A stretch of 64,000 bases of DNA from Nonomuraea helvata. Its GTDB lineage: Bacteria > Actinomycetota > Actinomycetes > Streptosporangiales > Streptosporangiaceae. Numbering within the stretch: position 1 is the stretch's first letter; each line of letters starts with the position of its first letter. Below are positions 26,780-35,740 of the stretch, piece after piece. The translations under genes and the position numbers were made by a program. The notes under the pieces were generated by a model. The model was given only the letters and a program-made list of their open reading frames with translations, ran no database searches and had not been told where the DNA came from. The stretch covers positions 744,001 to 808,000 of the forward strand of contig NZ_BAAAXV010000005.1 in the NCBI RefSeq assembly GCF_039535785.1, given 5' to 3'.

Positions 26780-28192
26780 TCAACCACCTGCCCCGGCGCG
26801 GGCGAGCCGCCGGAACAGCGGCTCCGGGCCGGGCAGCCGCTCACCGCGCACCGCCGCGGCCACACGCGCCGCCGCGGTCGGCAGGAAGGGCTCGAGCTGT
26901 ACGGCCAGCTCCCGGCAGGCGCGCACCAGCGTCCCCAGCGAGACCTCCTGCTGGGCCCGCGTCTGACGCCACGGCTGGGTGCGCTCGACGTACTTGTTGG
27001 CCTCCTCGACGAGCGCCCACACGGCCACCGCCGCCCGCCGGAAGTCGAACGCCTCCAGCGCCTCGTCCACCGACACCTCGACGAGCGCCTCCCCGTCGGC
27101 GGGCACGTGGCCGTCCAGGAAGCGGTGGACCATGGTGACGACCCGGTTGACCAGGTTCCCCAGCCCGTTGGCCAGGTCCTCGTCGGCCCTGGCGACCAGC
27201 CGTTCCTCGGTGAAGTCGGCGTCGCCCACGCGCGGCACCTCGCGCAGCAGCCACCACCGCACGGCGTCGACCCCGTACGCGTCGACGAGCGCGAGGGGGT
27301 CGGCCGCGTTACCCGCCGACTTGCTGATCTTCCGGCCGTCCACCGTGAGGTAGTCGTGCACGAAGATCCCCGTGGGCAGCGGCTCCCCCGCGGACAGCAG
27401 CATCGCGGGCCAGTAGACCGCGTGGAACCGGATCACCCCCTTGCCCATCAGGTGCACCTTGCGCGGCTCGGCGACCCACCAGCGGTCGTAGTCGTCGCCT
27501 TCGAGCGCGGTGACGTAGTTGGCCAGCGCGTCCCACCACACGTACACCACCTGGCTCGGGTCGCCGGGCACCGGGATGCCCCACCCGCGGGCCCGTGCGG
27601 CGGACCGCGAGATGCTGATGTCGCCCAGCCCCGCCTCGATGAACGCGAGCACCTCGTTCCGGCGCGCGACGGGCTCGATCCTGAGCCGTCCCGAGCGGAT
27701 GAGCTCGCTCAGGGCGTCCTGGTACCGGGAGAGGCGGAAGAACCAGTTCTCCTCGGACACGTGCTGCAACGGCGCCTCATGCCCGTCGGGGCAGGGGCCT
27801 TCCTGGTAGAACTGCTCGCAGCCCACGCAGTAGAGCCCCTCGTAATGCCGCTGGTAGAGGTCGTGCCGCGTGGCCTCCCAGATCCGCTCGACCCCGGCGC
27901 GGTGCCCGGCGTGGGCGCTCGTCCGGATGAACGAGTCGAACGACAGGTCCAGCGGCCCCCTCAGCCCCTCGAACGCGGCCGCGTTCCTGTCCACCAGCTC
28001 CCGCACCGGCACGCCCTCCGCCTCGGCGGCCAGCACGTTCTTCAGCGAGTTGTCGTCGGTGCCCGTCTGGAACCGCACCGGCTCGCCCCGCCGCCGATGG
28101 TGCCTGGCCAGCACGTCGGCCTGCACCAGCTCCAAGGCGTACCCGACGTGGGGGCGGGCGTTGACGTAGGGGATGGTCGTCGTGATGTACAT
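26780..28192 (-). CDS. metG: Methionyl-tRNA synthetase, short form
   Basis: A 470-residue class I synthetase with the HIGH-like PYVNARPHVGYA, a zinc knuckle (CVGCEQFYQEGPCPDGH), the anticodon-proximal WWDALANYV and the KMSKS-type loop GRKISKSAGN. It lacks the C-terminal tRNA-binding domain and is short for an actinomycete MetRS, so it could be a second, specialised copy. The start has GGAGG with a 6-nt spacer. Upstream lie a Met-rich leader peptide and a hairpin, suggesting control by methionine charging. Confidence 0.92.
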   Translation of the reverse strand: MYITTTIPYVNARPHVGYALELVQADVLARHHRRRGEPVRFQTGTDDNSLKNVLAAEAEGVPVRELVDRNAAAFEGLRGPLDLSFDSFIRTSAHAGHRAGVERIWEATRHDLYQRHYEGLYCVGCEQFYQEGPCPDGHEAPLQHVSEENWFFRLSRYQDALSELIRSGRLRIEPVARRNEVLAFIEAGLGDISISRSAARARGWGIPVPGDPSQVVYVWWDALANYVTALEGDDYDRWWVAEPRKVHLMGKGVIRFHAVYWPAMLLSAGEPLPTGIFVHDYLTVDGRKISKSAGNAADPLALVDAYGVDAVRWWLLREVPRVGDADFTEERLVARADEDLANGLGNLVNRVVTMVHRFLDGHVPADGEALVEVSVDEALEAFDFRRAAVAVWALVEEANKYVERTQPWRQTRAQQEVSLGTLVRACRELAVQLEPFLPTAAARVAAAVRGERLPGPEPLFRRLARAGAGG

Positions 28193-28225
28193 CGGTTGCC
28201 TCCAAAGGGGCCCCGAACACGACGA

Positions 28226-28248
28226 GAGGCCCCGGGTCGCAGGGCCTC
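28226..28248 (-). terminator. Attenuator-like hairpin between Met leader and metG
   Basis: On the minus strand GAGGCCC (28248-28242) pairs with GGGCCTC (28232-28226) around a 9-nt loop. Flanking CGACG and CGTCG could extend it. It lies after the leader stop codon and before the metG ribosome site, where a ribosome-controlled terminator would be. A CCCCCTAGGGGG palindrome (28270-28281) spanning the leader stop codon could form a competing structure. Confidence 0.6.
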
Positions 28249-28273
28249 AACAAGACGTCGCCGGTGAAACCCC

Positions 28274-28315
28274 CTAGGGGGCCATCATCACCAGGCAGGC
28301 GGTCATGACGCTCAT
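28274..28315 (-). CDS. Methionine-rich leader peptide of metG
   Basis: A 13-residue reading frame, MSVMTACLVMMAP, has a near-ideal ribosome site (GGAGG at 28328-28324, 8-nt spacer). Four of 13 residues are Met, including a tandem MM near the end. It sits 81 nt upstream of metG, in the 163-nt gap after the APC permease. This is the architecture of amino-acid leader peptides that sense charged tRNA through ribosome stalling. Assignment as an attenuator is inference. Confidence 0.65.
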   Translation of the reverse strand: MSVMTACLVMMAP

Positions 28316-28355
28316 GCTAACGGCCTCCGGCCCGCCCGGGCCACCCATATCGGCG

Positions 28356-29666
28356 TCAGCGCGCGGCACGGTGGCGTATCAGCCACACCGCCAGGCCGAC
28401 CGCGAAGACCGTGAGCCCGGCGAGCACCGATGTCAGAGGAAGTGTCGCCGCCAACAGCGCGCACAGCGCCAGCCCGACCACCGGGACGAGCCTCGGCGGC
28501 GCGCCCTCGCCGGGGCCGAGCGTGAGCGCGCACGCGTTGGCGATGCCGTAGTAGACCAGCACGCCGAACGACGAGAACCCGATCGCCTCCCTCAGGTCGG
28601 CGACCAGCAGCAGCACGATCACCGCGCCCCCGACCGCCAGCTCGGCCCGCCGCGGCACCTGGTGCACCGGATCCACCACGGCCAGCACGCCGGGCAGGTC
28701 GCGCTCGCGCGCCATGGCCAGCACGGTGCGCGAGACGCCGAGCAGCAGCGCCAGCAGCGCGCCCAGCGCCGCCGCCGCGGCGCCGATCCCCACCACCGGC
28801 ACCAGCCACGCGGCCCCGGCCTCCCTGGCGACCTCGGCCAGCGGCGCCGGGGACCTGGCCAGCAGGAACGGGCCGAGCGCGCGCAGCGCGGCCAGCGCGA
28901 CCAGTGTGTAGACGACGAACGCGATGCCCAGCGCGATGCCGACGGCCCGTGGGATCGTGCGGGCCGGATCTCGCACCTCCTCGCCGAGAGTGGCGATCCT
29001 GGCGTAACCGGCGAACGCGAAGAACAGCAGCCCGGCCGCCTGCAGCACGCCCCACACATCGACGTGCTCCGGGCCGAGCGGGGTGAACCCGAGGTCGTGC
29101 CGCGCCTTGGCGAGCTCAGGACCGTACTCGGAGAGCGGCGCGTAGACGAACCAGCCGAACGTGACCGTGTTGTCGCCGAACAGCCCCGCGACCACCACCG
29201 CGGCGAGCACGGCCAGGACGAACACCACGATCACCTTGGCGAACCCCGCCGAGCGCCGCACGCCGTACACGCTGAGCGCGGTCAGCGCGGCCACGGCGCC
29301 GACGGCCAGGGGCCGCGCCAGCTCAGGGGCGACGTACGCGCCGAACGTGAGGGCCATCGCCGCGCACGAGGCGGTCTTGCCGACCGTGAAACCCCAGCCC
29401 GCCAGGTAGCCCCACAGCGGGCCGAGCCGCCGCCTGCCGTAGACGTAGGTGCCGCCCGACTCCGGGTAAAGAGCGGCCAGCCGCGCCGAGGAGGTGGCGT
29501 TGCAGTAGGCCACGACGGCGGCGAGCGCGAGCGCGAGGAGCAGCCAGTGGCCCGCGGCGCCCGCGGCGGGCGCGAACGCCGCGAACACGCCCGCGCCGAT
29601 CATCGCGCTCAGGCCCACGACGACCGCGTCGGTGGTGCCGAGCCGCCGCGACAACTCCTCGGCCAC
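28356..29666 (-). CDS. APC-family amino acid permease
   Basis: A 436-residue, roughly 12-helix transporter. The first helix has the APC motif VGLSAMIGAGVFAAF, followed by the family region YPESGGTYVYGRRRLGPLWG and GEEVRDPARTIPRA. It imports amino acids or amines by proton symport. A GTG start follows GGGGGAGG. It lies upstream of the Met leader and metG on the same strand, so methionine is a reasonable but unproven substrate. Confidence 0.88.
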   Translation of the reverse strand: MAEELSRRLGTTDAVVVGLSAMIGAGVFAAFAPAAGAAGHWLLLALALAAVVAYCNATSSARLAALYPESGGTYVYGRRRLGPLWGYLAGWGFTVGKTASCAAMALTFGAYVAPELARPLAVGAVAALTALSVYGVRRSAGFAKVIVVFVLAVLAAVVVAGLFGDNTVTFGWFVYAPLSEYGPELAKARHDLGFTPLGPEHVDVWGVLQAAGLLFFAFAGYARIATLGEEVRDPARTIPRAVGIALGIAFVVYTLVALAALRALGPFLLARSPAPLAEVAREAGAAWLVPVVGIGAAAAALGALLALLLGVSRTVLAMARERDLPGVLAVVDPVHQVPRRAELAVGGAVIVLLLVADLREAIGFSSFGVLVYYGIANACALTLGPGEGAPPRLVPVVGLALCALLAATLPLTSVLAGLTVFAVGLAVWLIRHRAAR

Positions 29667-29758
29667 GCCTCCCCCTCTGCTTCAGGAGGCTCCTACTCTG
29701 CCGCATCCCACCGACAGTCCACACCGACGCCCAGGTGAACGTTTACCGCCGGCCCCGT

Positions 29759-30217
29759 CTACGTGGCCTTCTCCGGCGCGGGCACCACCAGCATCGGCCG
29801 GTGTGCGTGGTGCAGCACCCGGTCGGACGTGCTGCCGAGCAGCAGCGAGCGCAGCCCGCCCAGCCCCCGGGTGCCGGTCACGATGAGCTTGGCGTCGATC
29901 TCGTCCGCCACGTCCACGATGGTCGACCAGACGGCGACGGAGTCCACGTCGCACCGCGGGGTGGCGTCCAGCCCGGCCTGGCGCGCCAGGTCCGCGCCCT
30001 GGTGGGCGAGCTCCCTCATCGCCTCCTCGACCGCCTTGTCCTCCTCGCCCAGCTGGTCCACCGCCATCATGAGCCCGGCGGAGGCTCTGGCCGTGGTCAT
30101 CGCCACCCGCTCCCACACGGTCAGCACGACCGCGGGCTCCCCCGGCATGATCTCCCCAGCCAGGGCGATCGCCGCCTTGGCGTCCTCCGAGCCGTCGTAC
30201 GCGATCAAGATGGTCAT
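29759..30217 (-). CDS. Universal stress protein (UspA family)
   Basis: A 152-residue single-domain Usp. It begins with MTILIAYDGSEDAKAAI and ends with the ATP-binding loop GTRGLGGLRSLLLGSTSDRV followed by HRPMLVVP. The ATG at 30217 follows AGGAG with an 8-nt spacer; the upstream GTG at 30226 overlaps that site and is unlikely. Usp proteins bind ATP or AMP and act in stress or dormancy. Confidence 0.92.
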   Translation of the reverse strand: MTILIAYDGSEDAKAAIALAGEIMPGEPAVVLTVWERVAMTTARASAGLMMAVDQLGEEDKAVEEAMRELAHQGADLARQAGLDATPRCDVDSVAVWSTIVDVADEIDAKLIVTGTRGLGGLRSLLLGSTSDRVLHHAHRPMLVVPAPEKAT

Positions 30218-30301
30218 CGCAGCCACTCCTTTACGAGGTCAGGGCCTACCTCTTTCCCGCACGAACCGTTTCACGCCTGTTTCACGGGTAGGCCGCCCTT
30301 C

Positions 30302-30667
30302 ATGACGGTGACGCGATTCCAGAAACTGCCCCTCGCCGAGCGCGACCGGGAGTGGGACGCCGACGAGGCGGACAAGCGGGTGCGCAAGTGGGCCGGCGCG
30401 GAGGACGGGCCGAACGAGAAGTACCGCAAGGCCTTCATCTGGTACGACGCCGACAACGCCGACGAGTTCGGAGCGTACAAGCTGCCGATCGCCGACGTCG
30501 TGGGCGGGGACCTGAAGGCGGTGCCGCGGGCCGTGTTCTCGGCGGCGGCGGTCATGGAGGGCGCCCGGGGCGGGGTCGATCTGCCGAAGAAGGACATCGA
30601 ATCCGTCAAGGAGCACCTGGCGGGCTACTACGCCAAGATGGGCGAAGAACCGCCCTGGGAGCGCTGA
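30302..30667 (+). CDS. DUF6582-like protein
   Basis: A 121-residue acidic protein with WDADEADKRVRKWAG, YRKAFIWYDADN, YKLPIADVVGGDLKAVPRAV, GARGGVDLP and a PPW end. I know this layout from phage and prophage proteins, often beside head-protease regions, and from stand-alone actinobacterial copies; the DUF6582 name is from memory. No other phage gene is near. It overlaps the convergent DUF998 gene by 40 nt. Confidence 0.65.
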   Translation: MTVTRFQKLPLAERDREWDADEADKRVRKWAGAEDGPNEKYRKAFIWYDADNADEFGAYKLPIADVVGGDLKAVPRAVFSAAAVMEGARGGVDLPKKDIESVKEHLAGYYAKMGEEPPWER

Positions 30668-31257
30668 GCCAACGGCGTCAGCATCGACAGCCCCGCCAGC
30701 GCCAGCACGCCGAGCTCGGTGACGACCACCATCCGCTGGGTCAGCCCGGCCGGGATGTCGTCGTTGGTCAGCGGGATGCCGAACATCCGCACCACGTACG
30801 GGACCACGACCAGCAGCAGGGCGCCCAGGGCCACGGCGCTGAGGACGCGCACCGCCCTGGCGTACCTGATCTTCGCCTTGGCCAGCAACATTCCCGCCGC
30901 GGGCATCACCAGGAAAGCGGCGAAAGCGGCGTACCGGTGAATGCCACCGGACAACGACAGTGGCACGCCCGGCCGGTCGGTGGGAAAGGCGCCGATCAGG
31001 AACATGCTCGCCCCCCACACCAGCAGCAGCGCGACGATCCAGCGGCTCATCCCGGCCCGGCGCAGCGCCTCGGCGATCAGCGCGGAGCCCACCGCGAACA
31101 GGGTCAGCGAGGCGGGCAGCAGCCAGCCGGACGGCTGGAAGGCGTACTCACTGATGACGCTGTGCAACGGGTCGAGGCCGGATTCGGCGTGCAAGGTGAG
31201 CATGGCGCCGCTTCCGGTGCCTATGGCCGCGAATCCACTGACAAGCAATTCCTTCAT
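30628..31257 (-). CDS. DUF998 family membrane protein
   Basis: A 209-residue protein with about six membrane helices. DUF998 features are DPLHSVISEYAFQPSGWL after the first helix, LIGAFPTD and GGIHRYAAFAAF. The function of the family is unknown. Confidence 0.82.
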   Translation of the reverse strand: MKELLVSGFAAIGTGSGAMLTLHAESGLDPLHSVISEYAFQPSGWLLPASLTLFAVGSALIAEALRRAGMSRWIVALLLVWGASMFLIGAFPTDRPGVPLSLSGGIHRYAAFAAFLVMPAAGMLLAKAKIRYARAVRVLSAVALGALLLVVVPYVVRMFGIPLTNDDIPAGLTQRMVVVTELGVLALAGLSMLTPLAQRSQGGSSPILA

Positions 31258-31435
31258 GCCCTAAAGCTCGAGGAATGCGCGCTCGCGGAGTATCGGAGAT
31301 CGGCCCGAAACGGCCCTGAACCATCCCCTAATACCGAGGTATGCACGGCCCTGAGAGGTGCCACTTGACCTGGGCGGAAGCGACCCTTGGTAGGGACTCC
31401 CCCCTCAGGGTGCGTACGGGGCGCACGACCGCGAT

Positions 31436-31457
31436 TTGACTTCGAGTGCACTCTAAG
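31436..31457 (+). promoter_or_regulatory. MerR-type promoter and operator
   Basis: A TTGACT -35 (31436-31441) overlaps the dyad CTTCGAGTGCACTCTAAG (31440-31457; 8 of 9 positions symmetric). Dyads in the spacer between -35 and -10 are the hallmark of MerR-family promoters. It probably serves the merR/aldo-keto reductase operon just downstream. Confidence 0.75.
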
Positions 31458-31472
31458 GGTGAACCTGGATAC

Positions 31473-31823
31473 ATGACGATCCAGGAGGCCGCCCAGCGGT
31501 CCGGACTGAGCGCGCACACGCTGCGTTACTACGAGCGCATCGGGCTCATCCACTCCGTGGGCCGCGACCACAACGGGCACCGCGACTACGCGGAGGAGGA
31601 CCTCCGGTGGCTGGAGTTCCTCACCAGGCTGCGGACCACCGGCATGTCGATCGCCGACATGTGCCGGTACGCGGAGCTGCGGCGCATGGGCAAGCACACC
31701 GCCGGCGAGCGGCGCGAACTGCTCAAGCTGCACCGTGAGCGGGTCAGGTCGAAGATCGCCGAGCTGACCGAGGACCTGAAGGTGCTCGACTACAAGATCA
31801 ACCGTTACGGGGACATGGCATGA
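31473..31823 (+). CDS. MerR-family transcriptional regulator
   Basis: A 116-residue regulator with the MerR winged helix ([26 protein letters not shown]), the dimer helix ([18 protein letters not shown]) and a C-terminal coiled coil ending LDYKINRYG. Its stop overlaps the next gene's ATG. An upstream GTG at 31446 would start inside the operator dyad, so it is less likely. Such MerR proteins often activate aldo-keto reductase genes in response to reactive metabolites. Confidence 0.92.
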   Translation: MTIQEAAQRSGLSAHTLRYYERIGLIHSVGRDHNGHRDYAEEDLRWLEFLTRLRTTGMSIADMCRYAELRRMGKHTAGERRELLKLHRERVRSKIAELTEDLKVLDYKINRYGDMA

Positions 31824-32794
31824 AGAAGCGCATTCTCGGAAAGAGCGGCCCGGAGGTCTCCGCGCTGGGGCTCGGCTGCATGGGCATGTCCGAGTTCTAC
31901 GGCCCCGGCGACGACAAGGAGTCGATCGCCGTCATCCATCGCGCCCTCGACCTGGGCATCGACTTCCTCGACACGGCCGACATGTACGGGCGCGGCGCCA
32001 ACGAGGAGCTCGTCGGCCGGGCCATCAGGGATCGGCGGGACGAGGTCGTGCTGGCCACCAAGTTCGGCGTCAAGCGCGGCGCCGGCGCGCGCTCGATCGA
32101 GAACAGCCCCGAGTACATCAGGGCCGCCTGCGACGCCTCACTCCAGCGCCTCGGCGTGGACCACATCGACCTCTACTACATGCACCGGCGCAACAGGAAC
32201 GTGCCCGTCGAGGAGTCGGTCGGCGCGATGGCCGAGCTGGTCGAGCAGGGCAAGGTACGCCACCTCGGGCTGTCCGAGGTGAGCGCGGACACGCTGCGCA
32301 AGGCGTCCGCCGTCCACCCGATCGCGGCCCTGCAGAGCGAGTACTCGCTGTTCGCCAGGGGGCTGGAGGCGGAGATCCTGCCCGCGGCCAGGGAGCTGGG
32401 CGTGGCGCTGGTGGCGTACTCGCCGATCAGCCGCGGCCTCCTGTCCGGCACGCTGCCCCCGGTCGACGAGCTGCCCGAGGACGACGTCCGGCGGTGGATG
32501 CCGCGCATCGCGGGCGAGGCCGGCGCGCGCAACTCGGCGCTGGTGGCGGAGGTACGGCAGATCGCCGACGCGGCCGGGATCACCACGGCGCAGCTCGCCC
32601 TGGCCTGGGTGCTGGCCCAGGGGGACGACATCGTGCCGATCCCGGGGACGAAGCGGCTGACGTACCTGGAGGAGAACGCTGCGGCAGCCGACATCACGCT
32701 GACGTCCGACCAGCTCGACGCCCTGGCCCGCGCCATCCCCGCCGACGCCGTCACCGGCACCCGCTACCCGGACATGTCGGAGATCGAGGCATAA
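31820..32794 (+). CDS. Aldo/keto reductase
   Basis: A 324-residue NADPH-dependent reductase. Catalytic-site regions are visible: [17 protein letters not shown] (Asp and Tyr), [11 protein letters not shown] (Lys) and [10 protein letters not shown] (His), with the cofactor region [16 protein letters not shown]. It is translationally coupled (ATGA) to the MerR regulator and likely detoxifies aldehydes. Confidence 0.93.
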   Translation: MKKRILGKSGPEVSALGLGCMGMSEFYGPGDDKESIAVIHRALDLGIDFLDTADMYGRGANEELVGRAIRDRRDEVVLATKFGVKRGAGARSIENSPEYIRAACDASLQRLGVDHIDLYYMHRRNRNVPVEESVGAMAELVEQGKVRHLGLSEVSADTLRKASAVHPIAALQSEYSLFARGLEAEILPAARELGVALVAYSPISRGLLSGTLPPVDELPEDDVRRWMPRIAGEAGARNSALVAEVRQIADAAGITTAQLALAWVLAQGDDIVPIPGTKRLTYLEENAAAADITLTSDQLDALARAIPADAVTGTRYPDMSEIEA

Positions 32795-32818
32795 CCCCGC
32801 GGCCGCTTTGGGCCGGGG

Positions 32819-33742
32819 TCACGACGGGAGGTCGAAGTACGCGCGGATCGTGGTCGCCCCCGCGCGGGTGTGGACGCGTACGAGATCGCTCAGCAGGTTG
32901 ACGATCAACAGCCCCCGCGACCCCGCGTGACGGGGATCGACCGGCCGGCGCCCCGCCAGCGGGTCGGTGATGTGTCCCGAGTCGCTGACCTCGCACACCA
33001 TCCGCCCGTCCTCCACCCAGATCCGGACGGTCCCCGACCCGCCCCCGTGGTCGAGGCTGTTGGCCCCGAGCTCCGCCACCGTCAGGCGGATGTCGTCGAG
33101 CCGGTCGCCGGAGAACCCCATCAACGCGGCCTGCCCGGCGGCCAGGCTGCGGGCCTCCGAAAGGTTGGTGCGGTCGAAGCGCAGCGACACGAACTCGGCC
33201 GGCTCCTGCAGCGCCCGGTTGTGCCCCGAGATCACCAGCTCGGGCGCGTAGTCGGCGCTGGGCCACTCCCCCCTGACGTCCCACATCACGGGATGGGTGC
33301 GCTCCGCCTCCTGGATGACCTCGGGCGCCAGCCCCACGACGTCGTACGGGCACAGGATCGTGACCCGCCGCCCCGCGAACGCCAGGTTGATCAGCGCCTC
33401 GTGCTGCGCGGCGGCACCGTATTCGGTGTCGGTGCGCCCGGCCCAGATCGGCTCGCCGATGATCCGGACGTGTACGCCCGGGTGCTGGTCGGCGAAGTCG
33501 CGGAGCACGGCGGGGATGATCCGCCCCGGATTGCGCCCGGCCTCCTGCATGTTGAGCAGGAGCACCGACTTGGCGTCGTCACCCAGCTCGGCCTCGATCA
33601 ACGCGAGATTCGCGGCGGGGACCGCGACCGCGACGGGCTCGCCGAGGGCCAGTCCGGCGCGGACGAACGCCGTGGTGGCAGCCACGTATTCCCGGTCGCC
33701 CCGGTAGAGGAGCGCCGGATGTACGAACGGTTCCGCGAACAT
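32819..33742 (-). CDS. MEDS-domain / RsbW-like ATPase regulator
   Basis: A 307-residue two-domain protein. The first 165 residues match the MEDS sensor domain (HPALLYRGDREYVAATTAFV, RIIGEPIWAGRT, LCPYDVVGL). The second part is an HATPase of the anti-sigma type (RLTVAELGANSLDHGGGSG, VCEVSDSGHI, GLLIVNLLSDLV). The family is common in Streptomyces and relatives and is thought to control stress sigma factors. The upstream region has an 8-bp inverted repeat. Confidence 0.88.
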   Translation of the reverse strand: MFAEPFVHPALLYRGDREYVAATTAFVRAGLALGEPVAVAVPAANLALIEAELGDDAKSVLLLNMQEAGRNPGRIIPAVLRDFADQHPGVHVRIIGEPIWAGRTDTEYGAAAQHEALINLAFAGRRVTILCPYDVVGLAPEVIQEAERTHPVMWDVRGEWPSADYAPELVISGHNRALQEPAEFVSLRFDRTNLSEARSLAAGQAALMGFSGDRLDDIRLTVAELGANSLDHGGGSGTVRIWVEDGRMVCEVSDSGHITDPLAGRRPVDPRHAGSRGLLIVNLLSDLVRVHTRAGATTIRAYFDLPS

Positions 33743-33755
33743 CAGGGTTCACGCT

Positions 33756-33793
33756 ACCCAACGTTGATGACTTCAAGGCAATCAGTTGGGTAT
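33756..33793. promoter_or_regulatory. Inverted repeat between the MEDS and DUF1707 genes
   Basis: TACCCAAC at 33756-33763 is mirrored by GTTGGGTA at 33786-33793, with a further palindrome CAACGTTG at 33760-33767. Each arm contains GGGTA on one strand, resembling the -10 of SigB-type stress promoters (GGGTAT). It could be an operator or two divergent stress promoters. Confidence 0.4.
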
Positions 33794-33915
33794 CTAGTGA
33801 GTGTGAAGAGCAGAATGCCGCTTATCCGCCGCCCCCGCCCCGCAACCAGGCCGCTCCCCCTCGATCTACGCACTCCGTCCGGCCGGATCCTCCCGTTCTG
33901 AGCGATGAGAACCCT

Positions 33916-34482
33916 ATGCTCGAGGACATGCCGGAATTGCAGATGCGGGTTTCCGACGATGACCGGGAGTGCGCCGCGCAGCAGCTGCAGCATGCCTTCA
34001 CCGAGGGCCGCCTCACCCAGCTGGAGCTCGAGGACCGCCTTGAGATCGCCCTGACCGCGAAGACCTACGGCGACCTGCTGGGCCTGATCGACGATCTCCC
34101 CGTCGATCAGCCGCAGGTCGACGACGTGGTCGAGCTGGAGTCGAAGAACGGCCACATCAAGCGCTCCGGCGACTGGGCCGTCCCCCGGCGGCTGCGGGTG
34201 ACCTCCAAGTACGGCGGCGTCGAGCTGGACCTGTCCGAGGCCGTGGTCACCCACCCGGTCGTGGACATCGAGCTCGACCTCGCGTACGGCTCCGCCAAGA
34301 TCATCCTTCCGGAGGGCGGGGTCGCGAACGTCGACGCGTTCCGAAGCGACCACGGCCACGTCTCGACCTCCGACGTGCCGGGCAGGCGGCGCCCCGGCGC
34401 CCTCTACGTCGTGATCAGCGGCAGGACGAAGTACGGCGGGCTGACGGTGCGCTATCCGCGCAGGCGCTGGTTCACCCAGTGA
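33916..34482 (+). CDS. DUF1707 domain protein
   Basis: A 188-residue protein. The N-terminal DUF1707 domain (MRVSDDDRECAAQQLQHAFT, EGRLTQLELEDRLEIALTAK, TYGDLLGLIDDLP) is followed by a beta-rich domain (KYGGVELDLSEAVV, DLAYGSAKIILPEGG) like the cell-wall-active/LiaF-type C-terminal domain. It has no membrane helix. An ATG at 33928 is an alternative start. Its end overlaps the convergent Rieske gene by 31 nt. Confidence 0.85.
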   Translation: MLEDMPELQMRVSDDDRECAAQQLQHAFTEGRLTQLELEDRLEIALTAKTYGDLLGLIDDLPVDQPQVDDVVELESKNGHIKRSGDWAVPRRLRVTSKYGGVELDLSEAVVTHPVVDIELDLAYGSAKIILPEGGVANVDAFRSDHGHVSTSDVPGRRRPGALYVVISGRTKYGGLTVRYPRRRWFTQ

Positions 34483-35576
34483 TGGAAGAGCGAGATGTGG
34501 TGCTCGCTGGGCACGAGCACCCCTCCGTCGCGGTACGCGCGTGACGACATGCCGGGCTGGGTCCGCTCGCAGGCGTCGAAGTCCTGCTCGTTGACCCGGT
34601 GGAACAGCTCGACCGACGACGACAGGTCGGCGCCGGAGGCCACCACGTCCGGGTGGTAGAGCCAGTCGCACTCGACCACGGTCCTGTCCGCCGCCAGCGG
34701 GACCATCCGGTGCAGGATCACGTGGTCGGGCACGAGATTGACGAACACCTGCGGCTTGACGGTGATCGCGTAGTAGCGGCGATCCTGGTCCTGCGACACG
34801 TCGGGCAGCTTGCCGAACCCCGGGCCGCCGTCCACGGTGAACCCCTCGACCCGCTCGGCGAACTCCGCGCCGTGACCCACGTAGTACTGCGCCGCGTAGC
34901 CGCCCGCGAACTCCGGCAGCACGGCGACCAGCTCGGGGTGGATGGTGGCGCAGTGGTAGCACTCCATGAAGTTCTCGACGACGAGCTTCCAGTTGGCCTT
35001 GACGTCGTAGACGATCCTGCGGCCGAGCGCGAGCTTGTCGACGTGGTAGCGCTCGATGGCGGCGGGGTCGCCGAGCCGTTCGACAGCCGCGTACGTCACC
35101 GTCTCCTCGAACGAGGGCGGCTCCACGGCCAGGCACACCCACGCGTACCCCAGCCATTCCCGCAGGTGCACGGGCACCAGGCCGTACTCGACGCGGTCGA
35201 CGTCGGGCATCTTCGCCAGGTTCGGGGCGGCGGCCAGGCGGCCGTCGAGGTCGTAGGACCAGGCGTGGTACGCGCACCTGATCGTCCTCCTGACCTCGCC
35301 CTCCGGCTCGAGGCAGAGGCGGGCGCCACGGTGCCTGCAGACGTTGAGGAAGGCCCGCAGCCGATCGTCGCGGCCGCGTACCACGATCACGCTCTCCCTG
35401 CCGACCTGGACCGTCCTGAACGCGCCCGGCTTCGGCAGGTCCTCGCCCCTGACCGCGCAGAACCAGAGGGCCTCGAAGATCTTGGCCTGCTCCTCGGCGA
35501 ACACCTCGGGGTCGGTGTACGAGCGGCCGGGAAGCGTGGGCATCAAGCTGGACAACCGGCCCCCTCTGTTGCGCAT
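34452..35576 (-). CDS. Rieske 2Fe-2S ring-hydroxylating oxygenase, alpha subunit
   Basis: A 374-residue oxygenase. The Rieske motif is CRHRGARL ... CAYHAWSY (C-x-H and C-x2-H), and the mononuclear iron site is in ENFMECYHCATIHPEL. The domain order and length resemble the GbcA/choline-monooxygenase-like group that demethylates quaternary amines. No reductase gene is adjacent, so it must use one encoded elsewhere. The ATG at 35576 or 35543 could be used. Confidence 0.88.
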   Translation of the reverse strand: MRNRGGRLSSLMPTLPGRSYTDPEVFAEEQAKIFEALWFCAVRGEDLPKPGAFRTVQVGRESVIVVRGRDDRLRAFLNVCRHRGARLCLEPEGEVRRTIRCAYHAWSYDLDGRLAAAPNLAKMPDVDRVEYGLVPVHLREWLGYAWVCLAVEPPSFEETVTYAAVERLGDPAAIERYHVDKLALGRRIVYDVKANWKLVVENFMECYHCATIHPELVAVLPEFAGGYAAQYYVGHGAEFAERVEGFTVDGGPGFGKLPDVSQDQDRRYYAITVKPQVFVNLVPDHVILHRMVPLAADRTVVECDWLYHPDVVASGADLSSSVELFHRVNEQDFDACERTQPGMSSRAYRDGGVLVPSEHHISLFHHWVNQRLRG

Positions 35577-35740
35577 GACGCACCGAGTTGCTCTATATGC
35601 GACTTTATGCGGACATCGTCAGTCGGCCCTAGGACACTGTCAAGAGGTAGGTGCTGTACCCCGACAACGTGGCCGGTTTTTACACCGGCTTGATACCGAT
35701 GGTGTTAGCGGGGTGCAAGTGACGGTCAAGGACTGCTCCA

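Noticed and set aside
26721-26783. Longer start (TTG) for the phosphotriesterase-like protein, coupled to metG
   Set aside because: The ATG at 26720 has GGAGG in front and begins the family N-terminus; the extension looks random.
31446-31472. Upstream GTG extending the MerR protein by nine residues
   Set aside because: This start lies inside the operator dyad and the extra residues do not resemble a MerR N-terminus.
33803-33901. A 32-codon plus-strand frame (VKSRMPLIRRPRPATRPLP...) between the MEDS and DUF1707 genes
   Set aside because: It has no ribosome site, a Pro/Arg composition typical of random GC-rich DNA, and no downstream coupling.
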